A stretch of DNA of 64,000 bases, from positions 155,073,345 through 155,137,344 of the forward strand of contig JALGPY010000002.1 of NCBI GenBank assembly GCA_023055425.1, in the 5' to 3' direction. Source of the DNA: Linanthus parryae. Its lineage: Eukaryota > Streptophyta > Magnoliopsida > Ericales > Polemoniaceae. Made by a program: the position numbers and the translations under genes. How positions within the stretch are numbered: the stretch's first letter is position 1; each line of letters starts with the position of its first letter. Below are positions 19,912-33,590 of the stretch, piece after piece. The notes below the pieces were generated by a model. It was not told the origin of the DNA. It was given only the letters and a program-made list of their open reading frames with translations, and did not search any database.

Positions 19912-22900
19912 TCAAAGCAAATTCTTGATTAAGGAGTCTTGGGGCGCGAACTGCTCGCTCAGCTTCTCCACCTGTTCCACTTCTTGCTTCAATTGCTCGC
20001 ACCTGGCATTCATCTCATGATACAGCTTCAGAGCTTCATCAACCCTTTGCTTCTGCTGCTCCACCTTTAGCATCTCAGCTGCGAGATTCTGGTGACCGAG
20101 TTTCAAAGTTACAGCCGCGCGAATCAGCGTGACTCTGTCCTTAAGAAACTTAAAGCCCATTCTGCCTTGGACTTTGGTCACGAGGTTTTGGCACATGCCG
20201 CATAGCAATTCAGCACTCTGGACCGAAATGGTCGCAGGCGTAGCCGCAGACAGCTGCTCCAGTATCCAGATGGCTTCAGTAAGGAACAACCTCCTGTCAA
20301 AGGGCCCGATCTCCAGAGATCTCACAAACGAGCGAGGGTACCTGAGACGCATTCGAACCACCCAGTCTACATCGGTTTGCTTCAAACCTGAGGAGACGTC
20401 AAAGATAAGTTATGATGTCAAAATTCGCAAGCGAACAATGCGACGTGCGAACAGTAAAACTCTACTTACCAGTTCCTTCCAGAATCTCATGAAGAGAAGG
20501 AATGCGAGCTGCTGGGTTGTTCGAGGACTGCCCTCGTTCCATGACTCTCCTATCAGCTGCGAGCTCTAATCTCTCGTAGTCGGAAGGAAGAATGTAGGCC
20601 GCGCCAGCTGCGACTACATTCCCAACCTGCGAGCCCCAAAAACTCCACGCAGGAATGGGTGCCTCTGACTCAGTCATTACCGGAGGCGAAGGGACAGTCG
20701 AAGTCGCTTGTCGTAGGACACTCTCGGATGCGGAAGCATTAGCAGCAGTTGTCCTTACCTTGTCAGCACTAGCATGGACATCTTCTTCCATCAACACAGT
20801 GTCAGCTCCAGCATCGTCGGAAAGCTCGATGATGTCCTCGCGAGGCACACCCGCGTGGTCAGCAGCTGCGACGGGCTTCTCGGTATGGGAGCTCGGAATT
20901 GGAACATAGGGCGTAGAAGGCTTTCTCTGTTCCAGCTCAGGTCCCTCAGCATGACCTGCGACATCAAATGCGATGATGTAAGGTAACTTGCGCTATAGGT
21001 TATTTTGCTATCTTTACTAAAGCTAAAGAATAAGCACCTCCACGCGAAGGTGGGATTGAGGTATCTTCGTCATACACTAAGGACGTGGAACCATGCCCTA
21101 TTAGTGTGTCCTCACTAAGCAGGTCCTTAAGAGAAGCGTGACCTGGGGTGCGAATAAACCAGTCATGATTCTGCCTCAAGTGGCTAAAGCCTAGTACGCG
21201 CATATCACTCAAATAATTACCTGAGGGTTCTCCGCATTTGCCTACTAACCAACGGCGAATGTCAGCCTTTGACACACCATGCTTTAACGCACCCACAATA
21301 ACATCTCTATAAGTTACTGCGAGATTGAAGATCTCACCTTTATCGCCGCCTGCGATCTCTTCGAAATCCGCTTGGACTTGCTCTAGTGCTGCTGCATCCT
21401 CTCCGGGAACCTCATCTTCCTCTTCCACATGAGGAGCCACTTCTTCGGGAAGTTCGTCTTCCTCGCTAACTGGACGCACTAAGTCGTCAACATGCTGCTC
21501 TTCGAGGCTCCGCTGTTTCACACGCTCGAGCTCCTCTTCCTCTCGCCGCCTTCTTCTCTCAGCAGCTTCCGCGGCTGTCTTCCGAGACTCAGCAAGAACG
21601 TCCTCGCTTATGGGCTCATCTGAAATGCCAGAAGGGGAATCTCTCTTTTGTCTTTTGGCCGCAAGGCCACCAACGGTCTCATCATCATCTGCGAATGCAC
21701 GAATGGTTTAAAGAAAAGAAGTGCAAAGAAGTTACGATGATGGGAAAGGAAATGCGACGGAGGTACCTCCTGATTCTTCCTCATGCATTACAACTGTTGC
21801 TTCTTCTTCTTCATCACTTGCCTGGGGCTCCTGCCTCTCTTCCTCTCCTTCTTGATCGAAGGGAACGAAAGACTCAACTGCGAGCTCTTTCCGCACCTTG
21901 CTGGGCATGCGACCTTTGCCTTTGTCCTTGATAGAAAGGGACCTCACTGGAGGAGAAGCTGGAGCGCTTCTAGGGGAAGAAATCGTAATTCCCTTTTGCC
22001 TAGGTCTCTTCACTCTTGGCGCCGCAGTCGCTGGAGGAGACGGGTCATCTCCGGGAGGAGACGGAGCCGGAGGATTGTCTATCAGCGAGTCAGCAAAAAC
22101 ATTCATGACTGCGCGAACCTTTGTTTCAACCTCAGCGTCCATCCTCCATGAAAGCCGGAACGGCTGCTGTCGTCTTCTGGTGGAAACAATGGTGTTGACC
22201 AGCGACTTGGAGCGATCACCAGCTGCGAATCTACGTACATGACACTACAACAATACAGAATAATAGTGTCAGCACAAGGAAATTGAGAAAACTTAACACG
22301 TGCGAAGAAACTGCTTACATCAGCAAAAGCCTTGCTGTATCTAACGACTTGCGCGTCGCCTTTCTTGATTGCGGCAATCTGCTCCTTCAGAATGAAATCG
22401 GGGCACAAATGGTTCTCACGATCCCACAGTGAGTAGCAACCATACTCAGACTCGCTCAGACTGCAAGTGGGGCGAAACGGAAAAGAATTTCTTTTGATCA
22501 AGGGAGCTTTGCCCGGCTGCGCGGCCGACTCTGTCTCGATCCTCGTTCGCTGGGCAACCCAGTATGCGAGCCAGTTTTGGGAACAACCACCCTCGCGGGT
22601 TCCCGCAGGCTGCTCAAAAGGAAGATTGTTCATGAAAACCGTCTCGCACTCCTTTGTGAGCAAGCGCTTGTAGCATCCTCTGACAATGGACTGGGGCCAG
22701 ATTGATGGGGCCACCGCATCAAAACCAAACTGAGGAGAAACTCTAGTGGGGTCAACATCCACGGTGATCTTCTCATACCTCGGCGCGAGCTCACGGATAT
22801 GCTCTGCGAGGGCAGGAAGGGAACCTCGCAGACACCAGCAAAAGAACTCGCGGTAGCGCTCATGGAAGTGAGGTCCCCTTTCAAAGAGAAGCTCTTCTGA

Positions 22901-24199
22901 AAAGACCATGCCTTTAGAGGGGTACAGCTTTGGAAACCATCTCACATTCTCAATACGCGTGGCATAGGGCCTGGCAGTAAACTCCTTCCGTTTGTCGCAT
23001 ATCAAACTCCAAACGCACTTGGGGTTGCCTGTTCCGAACCATCTCGCAGCTCTTCCGCTGTTACGTGCTTCTGTCTCGCCTGGGGGACACCACTTTTCAA
23101 GTTGGAGAGCAGTTGGAGCATAAGACGGCCAGCGCTCGAACACCCACATCGTCAAAAAGGAAATGTTGACAAAGGTCAGTACATCGAGGCGGCCACGCGA
23201 CTCCCTCATAGCCAGAACCAGCTGATCAAGCCTATAGTACAGCGTGCCCAAGACCAAGGGTCCGAGTGCGACCCTCTGGCCGAGAGCGAGCCTCACAGCA
23301 AGAGGCAACACATGGTAGAAGACTCCATCGTGGGGGTGACCATCAATCAGATACCTTGACAGCCAGGCACAAAGAAAAGCACAAAGGGTCAAATGGTAGC
23401 CCTTGCCCTCTACGTAATTCTCGGCCTCCGGGTCCTCGTTCAGAAGCTTCTTAGTAATGCCGCTGTTCGCATAATCGCGAAAGAATTACTGCAACCATTT
23501 ATTCCAGGTATTCTTCGCGGACGTATCAACTAGTTGCCAGTTAGGAAGAGGCTTGGTAGTGGTCCACCGAGTGGAAATTTTCTTCACCTCTGCCAAGCAT
23601 TCCTCCATCTGCGTGTACAAGGCAATCTCCGCAGATGTCCTCAAGGGAGTCAGAGGGTCTACCTCGCCCATGGGGGAAAGCTCGTATAGCATTTGCACGT
23701 CCTCGAGCGTGGGGGCAGCCTCAAACTCAGCAAAATGGAACGTATGAGTCGCAGGCGAGTAACGGGACAGAAGGTCTAGAAGCATGGACTGATCCAACTT
23801 CACGGCAGCACCCTTCATGGCCTGGATAGCAAAGTATACGCCGGCTTCATTAAGAGTCTCGGCGTGATGATCCAATACGTGGTCAATCCACTCATCCATA
23901 TAGTCCAATTTCTGAACGAACGCCTGAGTAGAAATCGCAGTGTATGGGAAGTGCCCGTTTTCGATTCCCAATCGAACTACATCCTCGGAACCAACCCACT
24001 CGAGCAGGGCTGAGTTAACTGGGCGAGTCAACGTCAGCAATCGCTCAACTGGAACAGGATCAGGCATCCTCTTCGCCTTTACCCTCGCATGGTAATAGTC
24101 TTTGCCGCCTAAAAAGGGGGCTTTTCGCCACAAGGCCTGCGGAAGGTCGGGTATCTCTTCATCTTCCTTGACGGGTCTGGTTACTCTTGTCTTGGCCAT
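19912..24199 (-). CDS. Antisense spliced gene of the Tat element: plant-mobile-domain-like protein with coiled coil
   Basis: Minus-strand gene in five coding exons: 24199-22319, 22244-21767, 21688-21038, 20955-20470 and 20387-19912. The introns (74, 78, 82 and 82 bp) all start GT and end AG, and every junction keeps frame (phases 0, 1, 1, 1). The total is about 1323 codons with one in-frame TAA at 23488-23486 (codon 238), after which the same frame stays open. Start MAKTRVTRP. Exon 1 resembles the plant mobile domain (PF10536-like): THTFHFAEFEAAPTLEDVQM, FLCAWLSRYLI and LGPLVLGTLYYRLDQL. Exons 2-3 have acidic stretches and basic clusters (KRPRQKG, KRQKRD, RRRRREEEELERVKQR), suggesting nuclear location. 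Exon 5 is coiled-coil (EQLKQEVEQVEKLSEQF). Antisense extra ORFs are known in Tat elements; I do not recall this exon layout. Function unknown; the family assignment is by eye. Confidence 0.82.
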
Positions 24200-24201
24200 T
24201 C

Positions 24202-24460
24202 CTGCGAAAGAGCAAAAAAAGGGGGGGGAGAAATACCACACTTCAGTTTGAATTTTGGAATTCAAGATCTATGCGAAGGAAAACGAACGGTTCCGGTACC
24301 AATCTCAGAAATTCGGGAATTGCAAGATCCAATATTGTTGAAAGATTAAAACGAAGCGGGTTCAAAGATCAAAGCCTCTTCACAGATTTCATGGGTTTAC
24401 AGATTCAACGCAGTTCAAGGCAAACACTGGTATTCTAAATCAAAAGTAAACGAGGCCAAC
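24202..24460 (-). other. Probable 5' UTR intron of the antisense gene
   Basis: On the minus strand, a donor aacaag|gttggc at 24461/24460 and an acceptor ctttcgcag|ga at 24202/24201 leave the ATG two bases into the next exon. A pyrimidine-rich tract precedes the acceptor. Without splicing the frame would extend 22 codons upstream, which looks noncoding. Confidence 0.6.
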
Positions 24461-24618
24461 CTTGTTTTCTTGAAGCCTGCTTGGATATGCACAATTGAAG
24501 AATACGATTTGCAGTTCTGAACTGGTGATTGATTATCTGGATCTGCTCTCGAAGATCTCCGGGTACCATTCACTTTAAGAGAAAGAAGTGATGCTTTGCA
24601 ATAATGGGGGATACAAGG

Positions 24619-24626
24619 TATTTATC
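24619..24626 (-). promoter_or_regulatory. Candidate TATA box of the antisense gene
   Basis: Reverse strand reads gataaata, about 420 bp upstream of the ATG and 160 bp upstream of the proposed splice donor. The promoter would lie inside the element, next to the 3' LTR, and fire inward. Inference from position and sequence only. Confidence 0.35.
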
Positions 24627-24870
24627 CAAAACAATGAAGGGTTGCGTCCTTTCGATAGTCGAATCGCAACCGTCACCGTCGAATCGCGCAATCACAGGAC
24701 AAGCTGACGTCACGCCTAAAACCCTAAAGGTCAGACGGCACGACTCTAGGGGTTTTAGGTCATAATGACACGCACGGGGGCTGAACTTACCCGTATTTGA
24801 ATTGGTGCGTGGCGGCGACGCGTATGTTGGTTTCCGCGCATGGAAGTCTATACGGCTATGAGTCTTCACG

Positions 24871-24887
24871 CGCAGAAAGGGGGCTAA
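24871..24887 (+). other. Polypurine tract of Tat element
   Basis: cgcagaaagggggctaa directly precedes the 3' LTR start, the expected plus-strand primer. Confidence 0.8.
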
Positions 24888-25514
24888 TGTAGATACTGCT
24901 TTCTGACATGACAGATCTTAGCCACGTGGCAGCCATCCAGCACACCATATTGTGCTCCATACACACAGGATCACCAGCCGAGCTGATCCATGTGGGGGCT
25001 GCGAGACAGAGCCCTCGCATACCACTGCACGGGACTTGTAGGGACTTAGTGGTTTGGAGGCTAGAGTAAGCCCTGTCGCGTGCGAGCCAAGCCCGCGCGC
25101 GACCTTTAGTAACTGTTTTGAGAGATCTATGGCACGAGCTCCCTAGACCCGGTCAAACCGGTCAAACCCGGTCAACCTCGTAACGGTTCCGGTATTCGCG
25201 CACCACGTGCTGTAACGGTCCCTATATACTCGGACGAACGTGCCGTTATGGTTAAGCTAATTAAGCCGCCATTAATGGGCGCATTAACCACACTACAACG
25301 GTCACGTTCTCCAGTATATATAGATCGTCAACCTTTCCATACAAAGGAAAACACACTTGCCATACGCGGAAGCTCTGCCAAACCTCTGTCTCTCTCTCAG
25401 ACATTGCTACTGACTTACTCTCTCCCTACACACACCCCTATTCTTCCTGTGCGATCCTTGATCCACTACACACGGTGCACCCGGAGATCTCCCCGCCGGA
25501 ATCTCTTGTGCACA
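24888..25514 (+). repeat. 3' LTR of Tat element
   Basis: 627 bp with no difference from 9318-9944 found by eye. Followed by TSD gctgt (25515-25519). The identity means insertion was recent relative to every other LTR pair in the window. Confidence 0.95.
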
Positions 25515-26101
25515 GCTGTCCTCAACATATTGATTAGATCTGGCAAAGGTTTCATGATCTGGTTCATGTTATAGCTCATGATGAGCTGTTCATAACTCTC
25601 AGGCAACCATTTCAAAACGAGATCTGTGGCCAACTCTTGACCCACCAGAAACCCTAGGCGTGCGAGATTCTCCAACTACCCAATCATTCGGAGTACATGA
25701 GGTCCCATTGGGTTTCCCTCTGACAGATGACATTTGACAATGCCTTGGAGACTTTATACCTCTCAACCCTGGCCTGCTCTTGAAAGAGCTGCTTCAAGTG
25801 TGCCGTCATATCGTACGCAGCCATGTTCTCATGTTGCTTCTGCAGCTCAGAGGACATGGTGCAAAGCATCAGGCATGCCGCATCGTTAGCATCATCAACA
25901 AACTTTTGATGCGCCTTTAGGAATGCAGCGGTATTGTTCTCTGGAGCCTGAGGAACTTATTCCTCTAGAGTGTACAGTTTCTTTTCATGCTTGAGAACGA
26001 TTCCCAAGTTCCTGCACCTGTCTAGGAAGTTGATTCCATAAAGCTTGTCCTTCTCAAGGACAAAGCTTAGGGAGTGTGATGAACTCGATGAGGTGTTTTC
26101 C
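25515..26101 (-). pseudogene. Angela-3 gag N-terminal half
   Basis: Minus-strand Gag from an ATG at 26101-26099 down to the Tat insertion. It carries the family blocks YDMTAHLKQLFQEQARVERY and LARLGFLVGQELATDLVL, and aligns to residues 1-195 of Angela-1 Gag with stops and substitutions. The frame continues at 9317 on the far side of the Tat element. Confidence 0.9.
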
Positions 26102-27781
26102 ATTGAAATTCTACAAAATGAGAAATATATAGGTTTTAGTATTTAGTGAATTAATAACTATATTTAATAATGGCTAGATTAGTAAACATAGCTCCCACTA
26201 TTTTTCTCAGATTAATAACCCTTAATATTAATGCGAAATATATCATGATATTTTCTAGTGGGTGCCAAGATCCATATTTCACTTCCTTTGAGCTTGCTTT
26301 GGCAAGTCACCCAAAATTAGTTATTTAGGTATGAACAATTTCCAATTGCATCCTTATGCAACTCTTGGTTCAATTGGACAAATAACTCCTTATTTATCCA
26401 TCCCATGGATAATCCCAATTAATTGCCTCTAGGCTTTTAATCTTATTAAAATCACCTAGTTGCGTCGAACCTTACTTAAACAATTGCACATTACTTGTTT
26501 GTGCCATCGCAACACAACCATGACAAATCAAGTTGCCCTGCTTTGGCACGCACGAGCTTGATAATCATGATCATGAAGAGTGCTCAAGTAGAGAAGGAAA
26601 AACGCAATATTTAAATTGAGGGATTTTTCTTTTCAATTTTAAATTGTTTTGTTGATCCATATCAACTGATCTACTTATTTTGAGTTGGAAAAATTCACAA
26701 ATAAAAGATCCGGGTTGTTGATTATCTTATTATCAATTTTGCATGCATCGTCCATACACCAACAATAAATAATAAGACAATAAAATAAACAACCACAAAA
26801 GAAAAATTAACGTGATGTGGATATGGCCTCTAAACTAAGATATTCTCAAGCCAATGAGAATATCTATGAATCCTAAAATAGCAAGCTCATTTCCATGTGC
26901 CTCCATCTTTTGGTCCATTCTCCATAGTTCTTGTGGATTGTCGCCTTCTTGTGGTTTCTCTGTTTCTTTAGGCTTTTTTTCTCCATGTATTGACTATTAT
27001 CTATTTTATATAATTCTAGCTAGCATCTAGACTAAATAAAAAGATATCACAAGCTGAGAAAAAGACCGGTTCGCAGACCGTGAAGCCTAATTAAATATTA
27101 CATTAATTTGATCAGCTCGCATGCCATAAAACAAACCACAAAATAAACATCCACAACAAACCACAACCTATGGCTATATTCAATCACCATGCAATTGGCT
27201 ATTAAACAGCTAAAATCCAATTTTAACGCGCTTGGTCAATTTTAATTGTTTTGGATGTGCTAGGGTCAAAACAGTCCAATAGGGCTCTCCATGGCTTTGG
27301 ACGAAACCCTAAAGGACCATGACACGACCTTGGGCCGGTCAGCCTAGCCCCACGCATGGCCATGTCGTGCACTAGATCGGTCCGAGCCCTTGTTCGTGCC
27401 CTTGGCCGTGCCCTAGCTTAGGCGGCAAGGCAAGGGGGGCGGTCCCTAGGGGGGCCGAACCTCCTTTGGATTTGTTTCCAAAACAACTCATTTGCCTTGT
27501 TGCCCATGTATAGTTGTTTCCATACTAGAAAACCCCCTTTTCCAAGCATACTTAAACCCTAGCCGTCAAGATCCAAAAATTCACATCCTATGTGATTCAA
27601 ACTCACTAATAATTCACATCGTATGTAAAAATAGATCTTGTTTGGTTGAATCATATTCAATTGCACCAATTATGCTTAATATCTTTGTTTTAAGCGATAA
27701 ACAACAATTAAAAGTGTAAAACAACATAAATCGTAACACATAAACTATGTTATGCTCTACGACCTGTAGCTCTGATACCAC
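26102..27781 (-). other. Leader and primer binding site of Angela-3
   Basis: Diverged counterpart of the Angela-1 and Angela-2 leaders. The primer site (reverse strand tggtatcagagct, 27768-27780, initiator tRNA-Met type) abuts the 5' LTR. Contains a GC-rich patch about 27300-27460. No gene; the 27492-27719 ORF is chance. Confidence 0.8.
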
Positions 27782-29191
27782 TATAGGGTTTTGATAACGG
27801 ATACACAGCGGAATAAATAATAATTAATCCGTTCAAGACCTTCCAGGGATCACAAGTCTAGAATTCATAACGATAGTAAGGGTTTAGTATCAAGACACCT
27901 TTTGGATCTCCTTTGATGACTTCACATGTGAAATAGTATTCACGTCTCTATGGCTAGTCCACTCCTAAGTTAGAATCCGGATCTTCCAACACCTTGTGCT
28001 AGCTAGGAACGAAGGAAGAAGAAGATCACACAACCAACACCAAAAGAGGGGCTCGGCCCTCTTGTTGTGGCCGACGGGGTAGGGGGCTCGGCCCACTCCT
28101 AAGTTAGAATCCGGTTCGACCTCCTTGGTTTTTGCTCTCTTTCTTTGCTTTTCTCTCCCACTCAATGTTTTATGAGAATTATTGTGGGAAGGAAGCTAGG
28201 AGTGTCATTTATATAGTCCAACAACTCCTTGTTGACTACATAAAAGCCCCTATCCAAATCCTGTCCATACACGGATTAGTCCAACTTGCAAATTAGTCCT
28301 ACTAAGTTTCCAAGTAGTTGTGTATTGATCATTCTATTTAATTAATCATATTAATTACTTCCCGAGTCCGGTCAAATCCATAGGGAGTGTGATCCCATAG
28401 GTTTCTACTTAGTTGGTAATAACTATTTACTAACATGGAGGGGCCTCTAGAAAGACATCCACGCTACCCAACTAATAGAAATAGTCATCCAAAAAACCTT
28501 GTGCAAGTATTGTCTCATCCCTTTGTCTCAATATCCGGATTGGACAGAAGATATACAAGTCACACTCGTATATCCAATCAATAGTTTCTCGATCCTGGGA
28601 ATAGTCTTATCCATGCAGATAACATCAATATTTATCTGAGTCTGGTCAGACAATCTACAAGCACTATCCCTCGAGTGGCCGTGGATATTTACTCCCATTA
28701 TGTGGGAGGGACAAATCCTATCGACGCCACTACCATCTCTAAGTTTGCTTCCTTATTGTATCCGACGAACGCCTTTATTACTACCCAGTTACGTTGTAGC
28801 CTTTTAAGATGTCAAAATACAATATTTCACAACTAGAGGATCGAGTGACTGTAAGTCTAAGGATGACAATACCGATGTCACTACGAGAAGCACTTGTGAC
28901 TTTACATAACTTGTATGTAGCCTTCTCGTTATGGGTCAATCCAATATTCTATTACTCCTAATGCATACTCATGTGTTGGATCGTGATATCTCCATATCAA
29001 TCCAACCCCATATCTATAGTTGATCTTCCTATTAATCAATATAATTGACTAGGGATATTTAAGATAAACAACATATTTGCAATCTAAGGACTTCATTATA
29101 TTAAATATCCGCACAAATAATACAATGAATGTTTCTAGCCAAAAACACTATTCATACTAAAAAGATTGCCTCTAGGGAATCTATTCCAACA
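27782..29191 (-). repeat. 5' LTR of Angela-3
   Basis: About 1410 bp, diverged from the Angela-1 and Angela-2 LTRs. On the plus strand it starts tatagggtttt, where the relatives read tgtagggtttt, and ends tattccaaca. The TATA (ctatataaatg on the minus strand, near 28215) is retained. The next five bases, tattg (29192-29196), would be the TSD; the partner is off-window. Confidence 0.88.
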
Positions 29192-29321
29192 TATTGCTCA
29201 TCATACATGACCTTAGGTTTGCATTTAGCAAATATAACCTAGAGTGGAGACTCATACCTTGGTGGTTGTTGAGAAGTTGGTTTAAGCTTCGAGGACGAAG
29301 CTCTCTTTAAGGGGGGAAGGA
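29192..29321 (+). mobile_element. Internal 3' end and polypurine tract of a Tekay-like gypsy element
   Basis: About 130 bp ending cgaggacgaagctctcttta then aggggggaagga, directly before an LTR start. This 'GAGGACGAAG...AAGGGGGG' end is typical of plant chromovirus (Tekay/Del type) elements. The rest lies left of Angela-3, outside the window. Confidence 0.75.
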
Positions 29322-31772
<2,451 letters not shown>

Positions 31773-33590
31773 CTGACGGACAAAAAGATGAAGCTTATCC
31801 TTCAACCATGACTTCACAGTCGTTCATAGCTTCCCATCCATGGCGGCTACTAGCTTCTTTCACCCGAATGCCAGTTAACATCCTTCTTCTCGGGCACCGG
31901 TGAAAACTGTCTCCTGCTTCACCGCCCTTGCCTCGACTGGATCACTACTCCAAGAACCCGCCACACACCTGCACCACCCGTGTCGGATCGTATTGAACCG
32001 AATACAACCAGGGGCGGAGCTTAGGAAGGGCATGGGTCACTTGCCCTCCTAAATATTCCAGAAGTACATATAAAAAGTTTTTAATTGTCCCCTTTTTAAA
32101 TACAAAGTGCAAAGTGGATGGACCATGGTGTATTATTATGAAATTGTTGTGTCATCCTAACTCTGTAAAACTTACGGGTCAATTGTAAGATCATCTCCAA
32201 CCATGCCGCATTCCCCCTCCCCCCATCTCACCCTCCCCTCACGGGCCCACCATTCTCCCCTCCCACTCCCCCTCCCCCTCCCCCAAACTACTACTCATCT
32301 TCAACTATCCCCCCACCTAATTAGATTTATTTTTAAAATATATTTAATGATTTAAAATAAATTATTTGATAAAATAAACCTGAAATAATATTAATATAAA
32401 TATATATTTACAAAAATGATAAAATAGTAATAATATAAATAACAATAAAATAATAAACTTGGCATCTTTTTAACCGTGTTGTCAAAAATAATAGTAAATA
32501 TAATTGCTAATTATAAAAATATAATTGGATATATCAAAATGACAAGAAAATATAATAAAGATAATTTTTTGTAAATATTTTGTTCAATTATCAAAAAAAT
32601 ATTATTTATTTTTATATAATAAATTAATATTAAAATATATTAATCGTAATTAAAAAATACGTATTATAATAATAAAATAGTATTACGTGTGATTAGCATA
32701 TCCCTAAATTGGATTAATTAGCAATAATGGAGGGAGGAGGAGGATGTTGGGGGGGGAAATGCTCCCTAAGACTATCTCCAATCGTGGAGGTAGTCTCACC
32801 CAAGCCCAGGATTAGTTGCTCCAACATATGAGGGGGAAGGGTGGAGGGGTGCACTAATCGGGGCAAAAAAGGGTGGGGGAGGTGGGGTTGAAGGTCGTGT
32901 GCTTGCCGGGCTGGCCAACATGGTGCAGAGGCTTTAACTTTTTCTTCTTTGTTTTGTTTGATGTTGGACTGCTGTGTTTCAAGGGTGTATGTTTTTCTTT
33001 ATTACGAGAAGACCCCTTATCAATGAGGGTGTAAATTTTTTTTAGGAAAACCATAAAAACACCCCTTTAGTTGTGTTATCTTGTTTTATTACACTGATTT
33101 AGTTAGTCTAGAAAATCAGTTTTGTGCCACACTAATGTATACTGTATACAATAATAAATGTAATATTAATTCATCAACAAGAATTTTTTTAAATAACAAA
33201 ACATTTTTTAGTTTTTGTTGGGAAACATAAAAAATATAGTTGTGATGTGCGGCAAAATTTATAGTTGTTATGACATTTGCGGAAAAAAATCATAACAAAA
33301 ATATTGAAACTCCAAAAGCAAAAAACATCAATTAGACAGGTTTATGTAGAAGAAGAAATAAATTGTTTTATGGCTTTGGAACCAAATAGACGGGTTCATA
33401 AGAGAGACTACTGCAATTTTGTTGGGATGTTACAAAATAGGAATAAAAGAATACAACTAAGCTTAATTATGACACTTTAATGTTGTCAAAAATTATAATT
33501 TGTGGTGAAATTGTAGTTCTACGCCATTTTTTTTATAAACAGGTCTTATCTTGTGAAACCAAAGCAGAAACTTTTTCAAGATTAAGAGCC
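31773..33590. other. Intergenic stretch, no recognisable gene
   Basis: 31773-32000 has unremarkable composition with a short ORF of unknown meaning. At 32009-32020 caggggcggagc resembles a hAT-type terminal repeat, but no partner end was found. 32210-32320 is a C-rich tract followed by an AT-rich core (32325-32700), which may be a degraded MITE. A short T8 at about 33524 may mark the 3' tail of the adjoining LINE. Confidence 0.5.

Larger units (their letters stand above)
9318..25514 (+). mobile_element. Tat-lineage Ty3/gypsy retrotransposon with antisense spliced gene, very recent insertion
   Basis: 16,197 bp, bounded by 627-bp LTRs that I found identical on base-by-base comparison, and a perfect 5-bp TSD. 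Order: LTR, primer site, gag-protease, RT-RNase H, second RNase H, integrase, a long 3' region, polypurine tract, LTR. The second RNase H upstream of integrase is diagnostic of the Tat clade. The short LTR-to-gag gap (41 bp), with no extra ORF before gag, argues against Ogre and fits a Retand-like member; that sublineage is my inference. The 3' region (17225-24887) holds a hairpin trio, a tandem array and an antisense gene. Pol is disabled by stops and an internal hAT-like insertion, so the element probably moved with proteins supplied in trans. Confidence 0.92.

Noticed and set aside
22103..23392. Independent 429-residue host gene on the minus strand
   Set aside because: It is in frame with the upstream ORF across a single TAA and runs into a splice donor at 22318; it is part of the antisense gene of the Tat element.
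32009..32020. hAT end caggggcggagc as a full element
   Set aside because: No matching inverted end or 8-bp duplication was found downstream.
32160..33060. A complete MITE between the C-rich and AT-rich tracts
   Set aside because: No convincing terminal inverted repeats or TSD could be paired; only a loose similarity of C-rich ends.
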